A stretch of 64,000 nucleotides of DNA from Labrys sp. WJW (GTDB lineage Bacteria > Pseudomonadota > Alphaproteobacteria > Rhizobiales > Labraceae), in the NCBI RefSeq assembly GCF_001676615.1, contig NZ_LYXZ01000031.1:19655-83654 (forward strand), read 5' to 3'. The position numbers and the translations under genes were made by a program. How positions within the stretch are numbered: the stretch's first letter is position 1; each line of letters opens with the position of its first letter. Positions 46,330-55,771 of this stretch are shown here, in pieces. The notes under the pieces were generated by a model. That model worked only from the letters and a program-made list of their open reading frames with translations, searched no databases and was not told where the DNA came from.

Positions 46330-47448
46330 ATGAGCTTTGCCACGGTTCCGATATCCGCCCTGGCCCCCTCGCATCCTGACAAGGCGGCCGCGCAGGCGTG
46401 GAGCGGCTTTCGCGAATTTCGCTCCTCCCGGGAAGCGGCGTCGGCCCATCCCGCCCATATGCTGGGCGAAGGCGGCAAGGACGATTGGGTCCACGCTCTG
46501 CATTGGAAAAAGCCGCGAGCCACAGTCGACCCGATCGGTTGCTTCCTGCTGCGCGACGTCGAGGTCTGGCGTCCCGGGATCCTCGTCCATGGCAGCCAGG
46601 TCGTCGACGATGCCAATCTGTCGACCAATGTCGCCCTGTCCATGGCCCGCGCCGACGCGAATTTTGCCTCGCGTTTCAGTGGGACGGCGGCAAGACACAT
46701 AGACCGCCCCGCTCTCGTCGTGGCTGGCCCGGGATGCGCCATCTGGGGCCATTGGCTGGTCGAATTCCTGCCGCGGGTATCCATTGCCAGCCAGTCCCTG
46801 GCATCGCTCCGCGACGAGTGGGTCATCCCCCTGCCCCATGATACGCCTTCCTGGGTCGAGGATTTGCTGCTGTCGACCTGCAATGTCCGGCCGGACGCAA
46901 TCCTGCGCTACACACCGGGACGGGAGCGATTGCTCTTCGCTCGCGCAGTGGTACCGACATTCTGCTTTTCCGGCGAATATACCTTCCATCCCTATCTGCG
47001 CGAGTTCTATCGGTCGCTGGTACCGGCTTCGGTGCCGGCCGGCCGACGCCTCTGTCTTTCACGAGGCGGTCCGGGCCCCTCGGCCAACCGGCCTTTCAGG
47101 CAGCGCGACTTCTTCGAGCAGGAGGCGAGGCAACGCGGTTTCGAGGTCATCCGCCTCGAGGAACTGAACCTGCCTGAGCAGATCGCAACGCTGTCGCAGG
47201 CCGGCGCTCTCATCGGCGAATATGGCTCGGCGCTGCACGGCTCCGTCTTTGCCGGACCGGGCACCGTCGTCGGTTGCATCGGGCATTGGAACGCCGTCCA
47301 GATGCGCTTGAGCGATGTGCTGGAGCAGCAAGGGGTCTACCTCACCCGCGGATGCCTTTGGCCCACCGCGGACAGGCCGATGTCCATCGACGCGAGCCAG
47401 GACGACATCGAGAGCTTTCTCGATCGCGTGACATCGCTGCTGGACTGA
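46330..47448 (+). CDS. Glycosyltransferase family 61 protein
   Basis: 372 residues with no signal or membrane segment. The DUF563/GT61 pattern is visible: GPGCAIWGHWLVEFLPRV, LRDEWVIPLPHD, LCLSRGGPGPSANRPF, EQIATLSQAGALIGEYGSALHGSVF. Such enzymes transfer sugars in polysaccharide or glycoprotein synthesis. No other polysaccharide genes surround it except the beta-helix protein 4 kb away. GAGG lies ten bases before the ATG. Confidence 0.88.
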   Translation: MSFATVPISALAPSHPDKAAAQAWSGFREFRSSREAASAHPAHMLGEGGKDDWVHALHWKKPRATVDPIGCFLLRDVEVWRPGILVHGSQVVDDANLSTNVALSMARADANFASRFSGTAARHIDRPALVVAGPGCAIWGHWLVEFLPRVSIASQSLASLRDEWVIPLPHDTPSWVEDLLLSTCNVRPDAILRYTPGRERLLFARAVVPTFCFSGEYTFHPYLREFYRSLVPASVPAGRRLCLSRGGPGPSANRPFRQRDFFEQEARQRGFEVIRLEELNLPEQIATLSQAGALIGEYGSALHGSVFAGPGTVVGCIGHWNAVQMRLSDVLEQQGVYLTRGCLWPTADRPMSIDASQDDIESFLDRVTSLLD

Positions 47449-47525
47449 GGCCCTCGAATTCAGGCCTCGCGACTTGACATGATCCAGTCAAACCGCAAAG
47501 CGCTCCACAAGCAGCCGCTCCGCTG

Positions 47526-49775
47526 CTACTTGCCCGTGAACCGGTTGTTCTTGGGGAAGCCCTTGGGCGGCAGGCGCCCAGCGTCGGCGCGATTGCCAGT
47601 CCATTCGACAAGGTCGGTAACGGTCCAGGTCCGGTCGGAGGAATCGCTCCAGGTCAATCCCTGCGCCTTGTCGAACACACGCACGTCGGAGAGGCCGCCG
47701 TCCTTGTATTTCTGCAGCCTGACGCCCCTGCCCCGCGACATCTCGGTGATCTGGTGCAGCGGGAAGACCAGCATCTTGCGATTCTCGCCGATCACCGCGA
47801 CCGTATCGCCGATGGCGGGCACGATCAGCTTGGCTTCCGTCGGCGCATCGACATTCAGCACCGACTTGCCCTTGCGGGTATTGGCGAGGATATCGTCCTC
47901 GGGCACCAGGAAGCCACGACCGTCGGTCGCCGCAATCAGCAGCCGGCGCCCGCCCTGATAGGCGAACACGTCGACGACATCGGCGCCCTCGTCGATATCG
48001 ACCATCAGACGGATCGGCTCGCCCATGCTGCGGCCACCCGGGAGTTTGGAAGCCTCCAGCGTGTAGACCTTGCCGTTGGTGGCGAGGATGAGGAGCCGGG
48101 CCGTCGTCTCGGACTGGAAGCCGAGCTTGAGCCGGTCGTCGGCCTTGAAGCTGAGACCGGAGAGGTCGCTGAGATGGCCCTTCTGGGCCCGAATCCAGCC
48201 TTTTTCGGAAACGATCACGGTGATCGGCTCGCGCTCGACCATCGCCTCGGCCACCGCCGACAGATCGATGGTGCCCGCCTTGGAGGCATCGATGTCGGTG
48301 CGACGCTTGCCGAGCGGTGTGTCCGGGCCAAACTTCTTGGCGACTTCGCTGACCTGCCAGCCCACCGTCTTCCATTGCAGCGCCTCGGAGGCGAGCAGCT
48401 TCTCGATGCCGGCCTTCTCCTTGGCGAGATCGTCGTGCTCGCGCCGAAGCTCCATCTCCTCGAGCTTGCGCAGATTGCGCAGGCGCATATTGAGGATCGC
48501 CTCGGCCTGCACGTCGGTCAGGTCGAAGGCCTTGATCAATTCGTCCTTCGGTTCATCCTCGTAGCGGATGATGCGGATGACTTCGTCGAGGTTGAGATAG
48601 GCGACGATATAGCCGGCCAGCACCTCCATGCGCTTCTCGACGGCCGCCAGGCGGTATTTGGAGCGGCGGACCAGCACCACGCGCCGATGGCTGAGCCATT
48701 GCTGCAGCGCCTCGCCGAGCGAGAGCACGCGCGGCACCTGGCCGTCGACCAGCACGTTCATGTTGAGCGGAATGCGGCTTTCGAGCTCGGAGAGCTTGAA
48801 CAGCGATTCCATCAGCACGGCCTCGTCGACATTGCGCGACTTCGGCTCGATGACGATGCGGACGTCCTCGGCCGATTCATCACGTACGTCGCCGACCAGC
48901 GGCAGCTTGCGCTCTTCGAGCAGCTCGGCCAGCTTCTCGATCAGGCGGCCCTTCTGCACCGCCCACGGAATCTCGGTGATCACGATCACCCAGGTGCCGC
49001 GCCCGAGATCTTCCTTGTGCCAGCGTGCGCGCACCCGAAAACCGCCACGGCCGGTGCGATAGCTTTCCTCGATCGAGCCGGCGCTCTCCACGCAGATGCC
49101 GCCGGTTGGGAAATCCGGGCCCTTGACGAATTGCAGCAGGTCCGGCGTCGACGCCTTGGGGTTCTCGATCAGGTGCAGTGCCGCCTGGCAGAGCTCGTAG
49201 GCATTGTGCGGCGGAATCGAGGTCGCCATGCCGACGGCAATGCCCTGCACGCCATTGGCGAGCAGGTTGGGGAAGGCGCCGGGCATCACCACCGGCTCCT
49301 CGTCCTCGCCATTGTAGGTCGGGCGGAAATCGACCGCGTCCTCGTTGATCCCTTCGAGGATCAGCGTGGCAACCTCGGTCAGCCGCGCCTCGGTGTAACG
49401 GTAGGCAGCGGCATTGTCGCCGTCGATATTGCCGAAATTACCCTGCCCGTCCACCAACGGATAGCGCTGGGCGAAATCCTGCGCCAGGCGCACCAACGCA
49501 TCGTAGACGGCCTGATCGCCATGGGGGTGGAATTTACCGATGACGTCGCCCACCACGCGGGCGCATTTCTTGAAGGCCTGGTCGGGATCCAGGCGCAGCA
49601 GGCGCATGGCGTGCAGGATGCGCCGATGCACGGGCTTCAAGCCGTCGCGCGCATCCGGCAAGGCCCGTTGCGTGATTGTCGAGAGTGCATAGGCAAGGTA
49701 GCGCTGCTCGAGCTCGGCGCGCAGATTGACCGTTCTGACTCCATCGCCTTCCGGCGGATCGTCCATCTCATCCAT
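47526..49775 (-). CDS. parC: DNA topoisomerase IV subunit A
   Basis: 749 residues. The N-terminal breakage-reunion domain carries RALPDARDGLKPVHRRILHA with the catalytic Tyr in AAYRYTEARLTEVA, then the C-terminal propeller repeats. It decatenates daughter chromosomes together with ParE, which is not in this window. The length matches ParC rather than GyrA, and the quinolone-region context also fits ParC. Convergent with the GT61 gene. Confidence 0.96.
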   Translation of the reverse strand: MDEMDDPPEGDGVRTVNLRAELEQRYLAYALSTITQRALPDARDGLKPVHRRILHAMRLLRLDPDQAFKKCARVVGDVIGKFHPHGDQAVYDALVRLAQDFAQRYPLVDGQGNFGNIDGDNAAAYRYTEARLTEVATLILEGINEDAVDFRPTYNGEDEEPVVMPGAFPNLLANGVQGIAVGMATSIPPHNAYELCQAALHLIENPKASTPDLLQFVKGPDFPTGGICVESAGSIEESYRTGRGGFRVRARWHKEDLGRGTWVIVITEIPWAVQKGRLIEKLAELLEERKLPLVGDVRDESAEDVRIVIEPKSRNVDEAVLMESLFKLSELESRIPLNMNVLVDGQVPRVLSLGEALQQWLSHRRVVLVRRSKYRLAAVEKRMEVLAGYIVAYLNLDEVIRIIRYEDEPKDELIKAFDLTDVQAEAILNMRLRNLRKLEEMELRREHDDLAKEKAGIEKLLASEALQWKTVGWQVSEVAKKFGPDTPLGKRRTDIDASKAGTIDLSAVAEAMVEREPITVIVSEKGWIRAQKGHLSDLSGLSFKADDRLKLGFQSETTARLLILATNGKVYTLEASKLPGGRSMGEPIRLMVDIDEGADVVDVFAYQGGRRLLIAATDGRGFLVPEDDILANTRKGKSVLNVDAPTEAKLIVPAIGDTVAVIGENRKMLVFPLHQITEMSRGRGVRLQKYKDGGLSDVRVFDKAQGLTWSDSSDRTWTVTDLVEWTGNRADAGRLPPKGFPKNNRFTGK

Positions 49776-49954
49776 GCGGTTGACTTACCGAAAATGCCTG
49801 ATTCGGAGCAAGTCGTAGACCTTATGATACAGGGCCAATCACCCGATCACGTGCTATTGTAGCGCCATTAAGAGTTCCGTCCCTGTTCTATCCGGATGGA
49901 TTGCCCATATCCTTATTAGGTCCAGTGGCGTATTTCTCGAGTCAGGAATGCATC

Positions 49955-50965
49955 ATGTTTCAGAGTTTGCCGTGGCGAGGTCAGGGTAACGTGGCGGAAT
50001 TGCCTCCGCCTCCGCAGAACGAAGTCGTCAAGCCGCCGCGCCCGGTTCTGGGGCTTGCCCTCGGTGGCGGTGCTGCGCGGGGATTCGCCCATATCGGCGT
50101 GATCCGCGTACTGGTGGAAGCAGGCTACGACATCGACGTGATCGCCGGCACCTCGATCGGAGCGGTGGTCGGCGGCTGCTATATTGCCGGCAGGCTCGAC
50201 GATATCGAGGACTGGGCCCGCAGTCTCACCAAGCGCCGCGTTCTCAATTTTCTCGATCTGAATTTCGGCGGCAGCGGCCTGATGTCCGGCACCAAGCTGG
50301 CTTTGCTCCTGCAGAACGGCCTGGACGGCGTTCAGATCGAGAGTTTGCGCATTCCCTTCGTCGCGATCGCCACCGAAATCGGGCCAGGCCATGAGATCTG
50401 GCTGACGCGTGGCAATCTGGTCACCGCCATGCGCGCCTCCTATGCCCTGCCCGGCATTTTCGAGCCCGTACGCATCGGCGGACGCTGGCTGATGGACGGC
50501 GCACTGGTCAATCCCGTGCCCGTCTCCGCGGCGCGCGCCCTCGGCGCCCGGGCGGTGATCGCCGTCAATCTCAATGGCGAGCTGACCGGCCGCGGCGGCG
50601 TCATCCATACTTTTGGCGCCACCTCGATGGAAATGGACGATCCGCCCGTGCCCAAGCGCAACGGCTTCGGCGCAGCCACGTCGATGGTCCGCCGTCGCTT
50701 CGGCTTCGCCAGATCGCCTGAGGCGCGCCAACGCCGCAACTCGCCCGGCATTCATACGGTGATGATGGAGGCCTTCAACATCACCCAGGACCGCATCTCC
50801 CGCTCGCGGCTGGCCGGCGATCCGCCCGATGTCTCGATCGGACCGCGCCTCGGACGCATCTCGCCCTTCGACTTCCATCGTGCCGCCGAGGCGATCGACA
50901 TGGGTGCCGAGGCCGCCTTGAAGTCTCTCGATGACATCAAGGAGACCATGGAAGCGCTGGCATAG
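49955..50965 (+). CDS. Patatin-like phospholipase
   Basis: 336 residues. The oxyanion-hole loop GGGAARGFAHIG, the nucleophile elbow GTSIG (Ser about 68) and the catalytic Asp in WLMDGALVNPVPV form the patatin Ser-Asp dyad. Members are cytoplasmic or secreted phospholipase A or esterases; no signal peptide is visible here. The end of the protein is Arg-rich (VRRRFGFARSPEARQRR). ATG 49955 is preferred to 49901 because the family sequence starts soon after. Divergent from parC. Confidence 0.92.
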   Translation: MFQSLPWRGQGNVAELPPPPQNEVVKPPRPVLGLALGGGAARGFAHIGVIRVLVEAGYDIDVIAGTSIGAVVGGCYIAGRLDDIEDWARSLTKRRVLNFLDLNFGGSGLMSGTKLALLLQNGLDGVQIESLRIPFVAIATEIGPGHEIWLTRGNLVTAMRASYALPGIFEPVRIGGRWLMDGALVNPVPVSAARALGARAVIAVNLNGELTGRGGVIHTFGATSMEMDDPPVPKRNGFGAATSMVRRRFGFARSPEARQRRNSPGIHTVMMEAFNITQDRISRSRLAGDPPDVSIGPRLGRISPFDFHRAAEAIDMGAEAALKSLDDIKETMEALA

Positions 50966-51028
50966 CTCAGTCCGCCCCGCACAGGCCCCTCGCATTCGCC
51001 CTCGACGCACGCAGGATCGTCGGAGGCC

Positions 51029-51610
51029 TCATCGGGGCGCGATCAGGCCGTCGATGCCGGGACGGGACAGATGCAACAGCTGATAGACGGTGCCTGCCTC
51101 TCCAGGCGGCTCGTACGCCCACAGCCGAAAGACCACCAGCTTCCAGTCTGTAGGATCGACCGCGAGGGCCGACAGGCAGCTCCCATCCCGGGCCGCATCG
51201 AGAGCCAAGCGCTCGCGTGCCTCGGCAATGGCGCCCGCGGGATCGATCTCGGCTGCGATCGACGTTCCCTGCAGCGTCGCAAAGCGTGCCTCCGACAAGG
51301 GCGTAGCGCCGGACAGACACGAGACCCCGGCCCAGCGCCGCACCGACGGCCTGCCGAAGGAGGCGACGAGGCCGGCAAAGCCCCCGCCCTCCCACAGGAA
51401 CCGGCCCATGCCTTCGGGCGAGGCCCACAGATAGAACGGGGCATATTGGTTGACGGCCGAGCCCTGAACACCCTTTTCCCGGATCAGATAAGCCTTGAGC
51501 CCCAGCCCCGGAAACTCGTCGAGCAAGGGCCCCTTGCTGGCCACCCGCGCGCGGATGATCGCCATGTCGTAATCGGCCGGCAGGGTGATGGCATAGTGCA
51601 TTGCTTCCAT
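51029..51610 (-). CDS. DUF4865 family protein
   Basis: 193 residues. It opens MEAMHYAITLPADYDMAIIR and contains LIREKGVQGSAVNQYAPFYLW and MGRFLWEGGGF, the DUF4865 pattern. Function is unknown, but the fold is expected to resemble heme-monooxygenase-like proteins. ATG 51610 follows GAGGAGAG. It is the third gene of a tautomerase-cupin-DUF4865 operon, 11 bp from the cupin gene; this operon probably acts on a small aromatic or enol substrate. Confidence 0.87.
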   Translation of the reverse strand: MEAMHYAITLPADYDMAIIRARVASKGPLLDEFPGLGLKAYLIREKGVQGSAVNQYAPFYLWASPEGMGRFLWEGGGFAGLVASFGRPSVRRWAGVSCLSGATPLSEARFATLQGTSIAAEIDPAGAIAEARERLALDAARDGSCLSALAVDPTDWKLVVFRLWAYEPPGEAGTVYQLLHLSRPGIDGLIAPR

Positions 51611-51621
51611 TGGAACTCTCC

Positions 51622-52020
51622 TCACACCGGTTCGTGCCACTGCACGGCGCGGCCATCCTGCAGGACCTGGACGCTGACATAGACGAAGGCATCGGCTTCG
51701 CCCGCACCATGCCAATGCAACTCGCCGGGCGCGAACCAGACCGCATCGCCGGGGTCGAGTTCGATGAGCGGGCCATTGCGCCTCTGCGCGAGGCCACTGC
51801 CGCTCACCGCCAGCAGCAATTGTCCGCGGGGATGGCTGTGCCAATGCGTGCGTACGCCCGGATCCAGCAGGGCGCGCATGGCCGTAGGCTCGCCATCCCG
51901 CGCACCAGTGATCAGATGCTCCACCCGGAAGGAAGCGGACGCGATGCCCTCGGGCGCAGTCTCTATCGCCTTGCCGGCCCGGATCACGGTCATCTCGCCG
52001 GGAAGGCCCGGCCCGCTCAT
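51622..52020 (-). CDS. Cupin domain protein
   Basis: 132 residues, single cupin barrel. Metal-binding motif 1 is THWHSHPRGQLLLAVSG (His-x-His ... Gly), and motif 2 reads PGELHWHGAGE. It may be a small dioxygenase or isomerase. Its ATG overlaps the tautomerase TGA (ATGA), so the two are translationally coupled. Confidence 0.9.
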   Translation of the reverse strand: MSGPGLPGEMTVIRAGKAIETAPEGIASASFRVEHLITGARDGEPTAMRALLDPGVRTHWHSHPRGQLLLAVSGSGLAQRRNGPLIELDPGDAVWFAPGELHWHGAGEADAFVYVSVQVLQDGRAVQWHEPV

Positions 52021-52412
52021 GCCGGCACCTCTTCCACCATCTGGGTGAGGCCGTTGCTGAAGGACCAGCCGTCGCGCTCGGTGGTGGTGACGACGATCAT
52101 GACATCGTCGGGCCGAAGGCCCGGCGCCTGTGCAAACAACTCCACCACACGCCGGTAGAATTGCTGCTTCACCGCCGTGCTGCGCGGACGCCCCGCCGTG
52201 ATGGCGATCAGCACGAAATCGTCGGAACGCTCACCGCTGAAATAGCCGCGGTCGTAGACCAGTGCCTGCGGATCGAGCTGTTCGATGATCTGGAAACGGT
52301 CGGCCTGCGGAACCTCGAAGGCTTCGATCAGGGCACGGTGCAGATTGTCCGACAGAGCGCGGAGATAGTCAGGGGATTTTCCCTTGCGAAGTGAAATGCG
52401 GGCGAAAGGCAT
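52017..52412 (-). CDS. Tautomerase family protein
   Basis: 131 residues, about twice a classical 4-oxalocrotonate tautomerase subunit. The start MPFARISL puts the catalytic Pro at position 2, the hallmark of this superfamily. It is the first gene of an operon with a cupin and a DUF4865 protein, divergent from a LysR gene. The reaction, such as a keto-enol shift, is inferred from family. The ORF is open upstream to 52454, but only ATG 52412 gives Pro2. Confidence 0.9.
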   Translation of the reverse strand: MPFARISLRKGKSPDYLRALSDNLHRALIEAFEVPQADRFQIIEQLDPQALVYDRGYFSGERSDDFVLIAITAGRPRSTAVKQQFYRRVVELFAQAPGLRPDDVMIVVTTTERDGWSFSNGLTQMVEEVPA

Positions 52413-52476
52413 GACTGATGTCCTCGATGGGCAAGGCCTGCTGCCTTGACCCATCCATCATGTCACCGCATATTCA

Positions 52477-52523
52477 TCCTGAAAATCAGGAAATATTTGA
52501 CTTTAAATCCTGAAAAACGGGAT
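52477..52523. promoter_or_regulatory. LysR-type operator region
   Basis: TCCTGAAAATCAGGA (52477-52491) is a perfect palindrome around AAA and ATCCTGAAAAACGGGAT (52507-52523) is a partial second copy sharing ATCCTGAAAA, 30 bp further on. They lie in the divergent gap between the LysR gene and the tautomerase operon, exactly where a LysR protein would bind at recognition and activation sites. Confidence 0.72.
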
Positions 52524-52530
52524 GATATTT

Positions 52531-53457
52531 ATGCGCCTGGTCAATTTCGACATCGACGTCCTGCGCAGCTTCGTCACGGGCATGGAACTGGGCAGCTATG
52601 CCCGCGCCGCGGACCATCTCGGCCGGTCCACTTCCGCCGTCAGCGCCCAACTCAAGAAGCTGGAAGAACAGGCGGGAACCGCCTTGTTCCGCCGGGCCGG
52701 CCGTGGCCTGGCCCTGACCGAAGCGGGCGAAACGCTGCTGACCTATGCGCGCCGCCTGCTCGCTCTCAACGACGAGGCGGTATCCGCTCTGAGCGGGGCC
52801 GATCTTGCCGGCCATGTCCGCTTTGGCGTGCAGGAGGATTTGGGAGAAACGCTGCTGCCGCAAATTCTCGGCCGCTTCGCACGCGCCCATCCGAAGACCC
52901 GCATCGAAACCCGCCTTGCCCGCAATGCCGATCTGCTGAAACGTATCGCCAGCGCCGAACTCGACCTCGCCATCGCCTGGGGGGACCAGACGAGACAGGC
53001 TCCGGCCGCCATGGCCGGCGAGCATCTCGCCGATATCGCGATGCGTTGGATCGGCCCCCGTGACGGCCTGCCCGGACAGCCCTCCGGCGATCGGCAATCC
53101 AAGCCGGAGGAACCCGTGCCACTGGTGATGTTCGAGGCCCCGTGCCTGTTCCGCAGCGTCGCAACCGAGATGCTCGACCGCGCCGGTATCGCCTGGCGCA
53201 TCGCGGTGACCAGCACCAGTCTCGCCGGTCTCTGGGCCGCGATATCGAGCGGGCTGGGCGTGACCCTGCGCACCGAGATCGGCCTGCCGGGCCATCTCGC
53301 CGTGCTTGGCGAGGAAAGCGGCTTGCCGACGCGATTGCCGACATTGCCGCTGCTGCTGCATCGCACGCAGAGCCAGCACAATGCGGCCACGGACCGGCTG
53401 AGCGAGATCATGCGGGAGAGCCTGAGCCAGCCTCTCCTGCCCAAGAAGGTTGCCTGA
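52531..53457 (+). CDS. LysR-family transcriptional regulator
   Basis: 308 residues. The N-terminal HTH (DIDVLRSFVTGMELGSYARAADHLGRSTSAVSAQLKKLEEQ) is followed by a type 2 periplasmic-fold effector domain (VRFGVQEDLGETLLPQIL). It probably controls the divergent tautomerase-cupin-DUF4865 operon. ATG 52531 is preferred, since ATG 52522 lies inside the second operator copy. Confidence 0.93.
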   Translation: MRLVNFDIDVLRSFVTGMELGSYARAADHLGRSTSAVSAQLKKLEEQAGTALFRRAGRGLALTEAGETLLTYARRLLALNDEAVSALSGADLAGHVRFGVQEDLGETLLPQILGRFARAHPKTRIETRLARNADLLKRIASAELDLAIAWGDQTRQAPAAMAGEHLADIAMRWIGPRDGLPGQPSGDRQSKPEEPVPLVMFEAPCLFRSVATEMLDRAGIAWRIAVTSTSLAGLWAAISSGLGVTLRTEIGLPGHLAVLGEESGLPTRLPTLPLLLHRTQSQHNAATDRLSEIMRESLSQPLLPKKVA

Positions 53458-53464
53458 CACTCCC

Positions 53465-53497
53465 GGAGCAAAGCGCGTCCACGCCGGAACGCTCTCT
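53465..53497. repeat. Possible remnant of the intergenic repeat family
   Basis: GGAGCAAAGCGCGTCC followed by GGAACGCTCTC resembles the half-site of the repeats at 31.8 and 56.2 kb but is degenerate and short. Confidence 0.3.
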
Positions 53498-53565
53498 ACC
53501 CTGACTTCTTACGCCATCGCACCTTTGCTACATGCAGCGGCGCCGGTTCATAAAACACTTTAAGA

Positions 53566-53994
53566 TCAGGCCGTAATATATTCACGCATCGCCTTCGCTT
53601 CCGCCTCCATTTCGGCCAGGCGGAACTTCACCACGTCACCGATCGAGACGATGCCGACTGGCAGGCCATTTTCGACCACCGGCATATGACGGAATTTGCC
53701 GGCCGTCATCCTCTCCATGATGTGGGGAATGGTGTCCTGCTCGTGAACGGTTTCGACCTTGGCCGTCATATGCTTGGACACGGGATGTTCGAAGCCCTCG
53801 GCCGAGGCCTTGGCCAGTGCGCGCACGATATCGCGCTCCGACAGGATGCCGGCGATGCTGCCGTTCTTGTTGGTGATCAATACTGCGCCGATGCGCTTTT
53901 CGGCAAGCGTCCGGGAAGCATCGGCAATGGTGGCGTCCGGCGACAGAGCGACGATGTCGCGGCCCTTGCCCTTCAGGATCTGTGCAACGGTCAT
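53566..53994 (-). CDS. CBS domain protein
   Basis: 142 residues consisting of two CBS domains (ATIADASRTLAEKRIGAVLITNKNGS, then EQDTIPHIMERMTAGKFRHMPVV). Such stand-alone CBS pairs bind adenosine nucleotides and regulate partner enzymes; the partner is not identifiable. The protein is cytoplasmic and monocistronic by context. Confidence 0.92.
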   Translation of the reverse strand: MTVAQILKGKGRDIVALSPDATIADASRTLAEKRIGAVLITNKNGSIAGILSERDIVRALAKASAEGFEHPVSKHMTAKVETVHEQDTIPHIMERMTAGKFRHMPVVENGLPVGIVSIGDVVKFRLAEMEAEAKAMREYITA

Positions 53995-54160
53995 GGGTAC
54001 TCTCCTCAGACTGAACGTGCGCCTGCAGCGTCTTGATCTTGGGGGAGAATCCCGACAAGGGACGACCAGCCCCGTTCATGATGATGGCGTCTGCACGCCC
54101 ATCGCGCAAGGGGCTGGTTCAAATGCAACCATTCGGTGAATCGATTTACGGATCGAGCCC

Positions 54161-54607
54161 TCAGGAGCCCGAGCCGGCTTTCAGAATGAACTCGACCAGA
54201 GCCCTGCGCCGATCGGCATCGTCCATTCCGGCATAGATCATCCGCGTGCCCGGCACCACGGCCTGGGGTGCCGCGATGAAGCGATCGAGCGTTGCGGCGT
54301 CCCAGGTCAGGCCGCTCGCCTGCATGGCCGGCGAGAACGGATAGCCCGGCAGCGTGCCGGCCTTGCGGCTCGCGAGCCCCTGAAGGATCGGCCCGGTGGC
54401 AGAGCGCGCCCCGCGCCCGATCTGGTGGCAGTGGGCGCAGGGTTCGAACACCGGCTCAAAGGTCGCCTCCGGCGGTCTGATATCGGCAACGGCCTGGGCG
54501 GGCGGCGGAGGCGACGCGACCTCGCCGACCGAACGCAAGGCAATGAAGGTCCCGACCGCGACACCACCGAGTGCCGCGGCCAGGCCGAACCAGACAATCC
54601 TGCTCAC
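54161..54607 (-). CDS. Membrane-anchored cytochrome c
   Basis: 148 residues: an N-terminal hydrophobic anchor, a Pro-rich linker and a heme-binding CAHCH (57-61); the Met ligand is likely in PGTRMIYAG (about 123), with a GP segment typical of class I cytochromes. It is exported to the periplasm. It overlaps the SCO1 gene (ATGA), so it is part of a copper-delivery and respiratory group. Confidence 0.9.
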   Translation of the reverse strand: MSRIVWFGLAAALGGVAVGTFIALRSVGEVASPPPPAQAVADIRPPEATFEPVFEPCAHCHQIGRGARSATGPILQGLASRKAGTLPGYPFSPAMQASGLTWDAATLDRFIAAPQAVVPGTRMIYAGMDDADRRRALVEFILKAGSGS

Positions 54608-55200
54608 GAGGCGAGCGCGCGGCGCATCTTGTCCAGCGCCTCCTCACGAGGCGCCTGGTAGTCGATCAGCGTCACCAGTTCACCCTTGGCGTTCATCATG
54701 TAGACCGCTGTGGAATGGTCGAAAGTGTAGCCGTCCCCCTCCCCGACCTTCTTGGCGTAGACGCGGAACTTCTTGATGATGTCGGCAACCTGTTCGGGCG
54801 TGCCGGTGGCGGCCGTGATACGCGGATCGAAGCTCTCCAGATAGGTCTTGAGCAGTTGCGGCGTATCGCGTGCCGGATCGACCGAGACGAAGACGACGTT
54901 GAACTTGTCCCCGTCCGGCCCGAGCGCCTTGAGGCGGTCGGTCATGTCGGTCAGTGTGGTCGGGCAGGCATCCGGACAGTTGGTGTAACCGAAGAAATAG
55001 GCCGTCGGCTTGCCCAGGAAAGTAGCCTGCGTCACCGGCTTGCCGTCCTGGTTGGTCAGGCTGAAATCACCGCCGATGAAGCTGGACTGGGCCGTCGGCT
55101 TGCCGCCCATGCTCTGCAGGGCGAGCACGCCGGCGGCCGCCAGCACGGCGAGCAGAGCAACCAGAACCACCAGCTGGAGACGATTGGATTTGAGGGTCAT
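54604..55200 (-). CDS. SCO1/SenC family copper chaperone
   Basis: 198 residues with an N-terminal transmembrane anchor and a thioredoxin-like domain. The copper-binding CxxxC is at GYTNCPDACP (C75 and C79) and the third ligand His is in FDHSTAVYMM. It inserts copper into the CuA centre of cytochrome c oxidase or has a redox role. Gene order PCu(A)C-SCO-cytochrome c supports that. ATG 55200 is chosen over 55218. Confidence 0.93.
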   Translation of the reverse strand: MTLKSNRLQLVVLVALLAVLAAAGVLALQSMGGKPTAQSSFIGGDFSLTNQDGKPVTQATFLGKPTAYFFGYTNCPDACPTTLTDMTDRLKALGPDGDKFNVVFVSVDPARDTPQLLKTYLESFDPRITAATGTPEQVADIIKKFRVYAKKVGEGDGYTFDHSTAVYMMNAKGELVTLIDYQAPREEALDKMRRALAS

Positions 55201-55214
55201 GAACACCTCCCGCC

Positions 55215-55700
55215 TCAATGGTTGCTGTGGTCGGCTTCGGCCGGCTGCTTGGCACCGATGGCCTCGACCTTGAACTTCACCGGCACCGTGCCGGCTTTCT
55301 CGAACACCAGCGTGCCGTCGATGGATTGGTTGGGCTTGAGCTGCTGCTTGAGCCCGGTGAACATCAGATGGAAGGATGACGGGCTGAGTTCAACCTTGCC
55401 GTGGGCAGGAATTTCAAGCCCGCCCTCGACGGGCGCCATCTTCATGACGCCATCCTGGTTCGACATCTGGTGGATCGAAAAGCCGGAGGAAACCGAGAAG
55501 CTGCCGCCGATCAGCTTGTCGGGCTGATCGCCGGTGTTCTCGATGACGGTATAGCCGCCTGCCACCGGTGCCCCCTGCGGCGTGGCCCTGGTCCAGGGAT
55601 GGGCGATCTGGAGCGTGCCGGCTTTGTAGTCATGGGCGAAGGCGGCAGTGGTGAGCGTGGAGGCGAGCGCGAAAGCACCGAAAAACGGGACGAGTTTCAT
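55215..55700 (-). CDS. pcuC: Periplasmic copper chaperone PCu(A)C
   Basis: 161 residues: signal peptide (FGAFALASTLTTAAFA), then HPWTRATPQGAPVAGGY and IHQMSNQDGVMKM and HLMFTGL, which carry the H/M copper ligands of the family. It collects copper for delivery to SCO and cytochrome c oxidase. It sits 14 bp upstream of the SCO gene. A His-rich C-terminal end (EADHSNH) may add metal binding. ATG 55700. Confidence 0.93.
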   Translation of the reverse strand: MKLVPFFGAFALASTLTTAAFAHDYKAGTLQIAHPWTRATPQGAPVAGGYTVIENTGDQPDKLIGGSFSVSSGFSIHQMSNQDGVMKMAPVEGGLEIPAHGKVELSPSSFHLMFTGLKQQLKPNQSIDGTLVFEKAGTVPVKFKVEAIGAKQPAEADHSNH

Positions 55701-55771
55701 GGAAAAACCTGAACGGAATCGAGCAGCCTTGCACAGGCTGCGGGGAAGGAAGGGTGAAGGCGGTGAACCGT

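Noticed and set aside
47754..49862. 702-residue ORF opposite parC
   Set aside because: Antisense shadow of topoisomerase IV subunit A.
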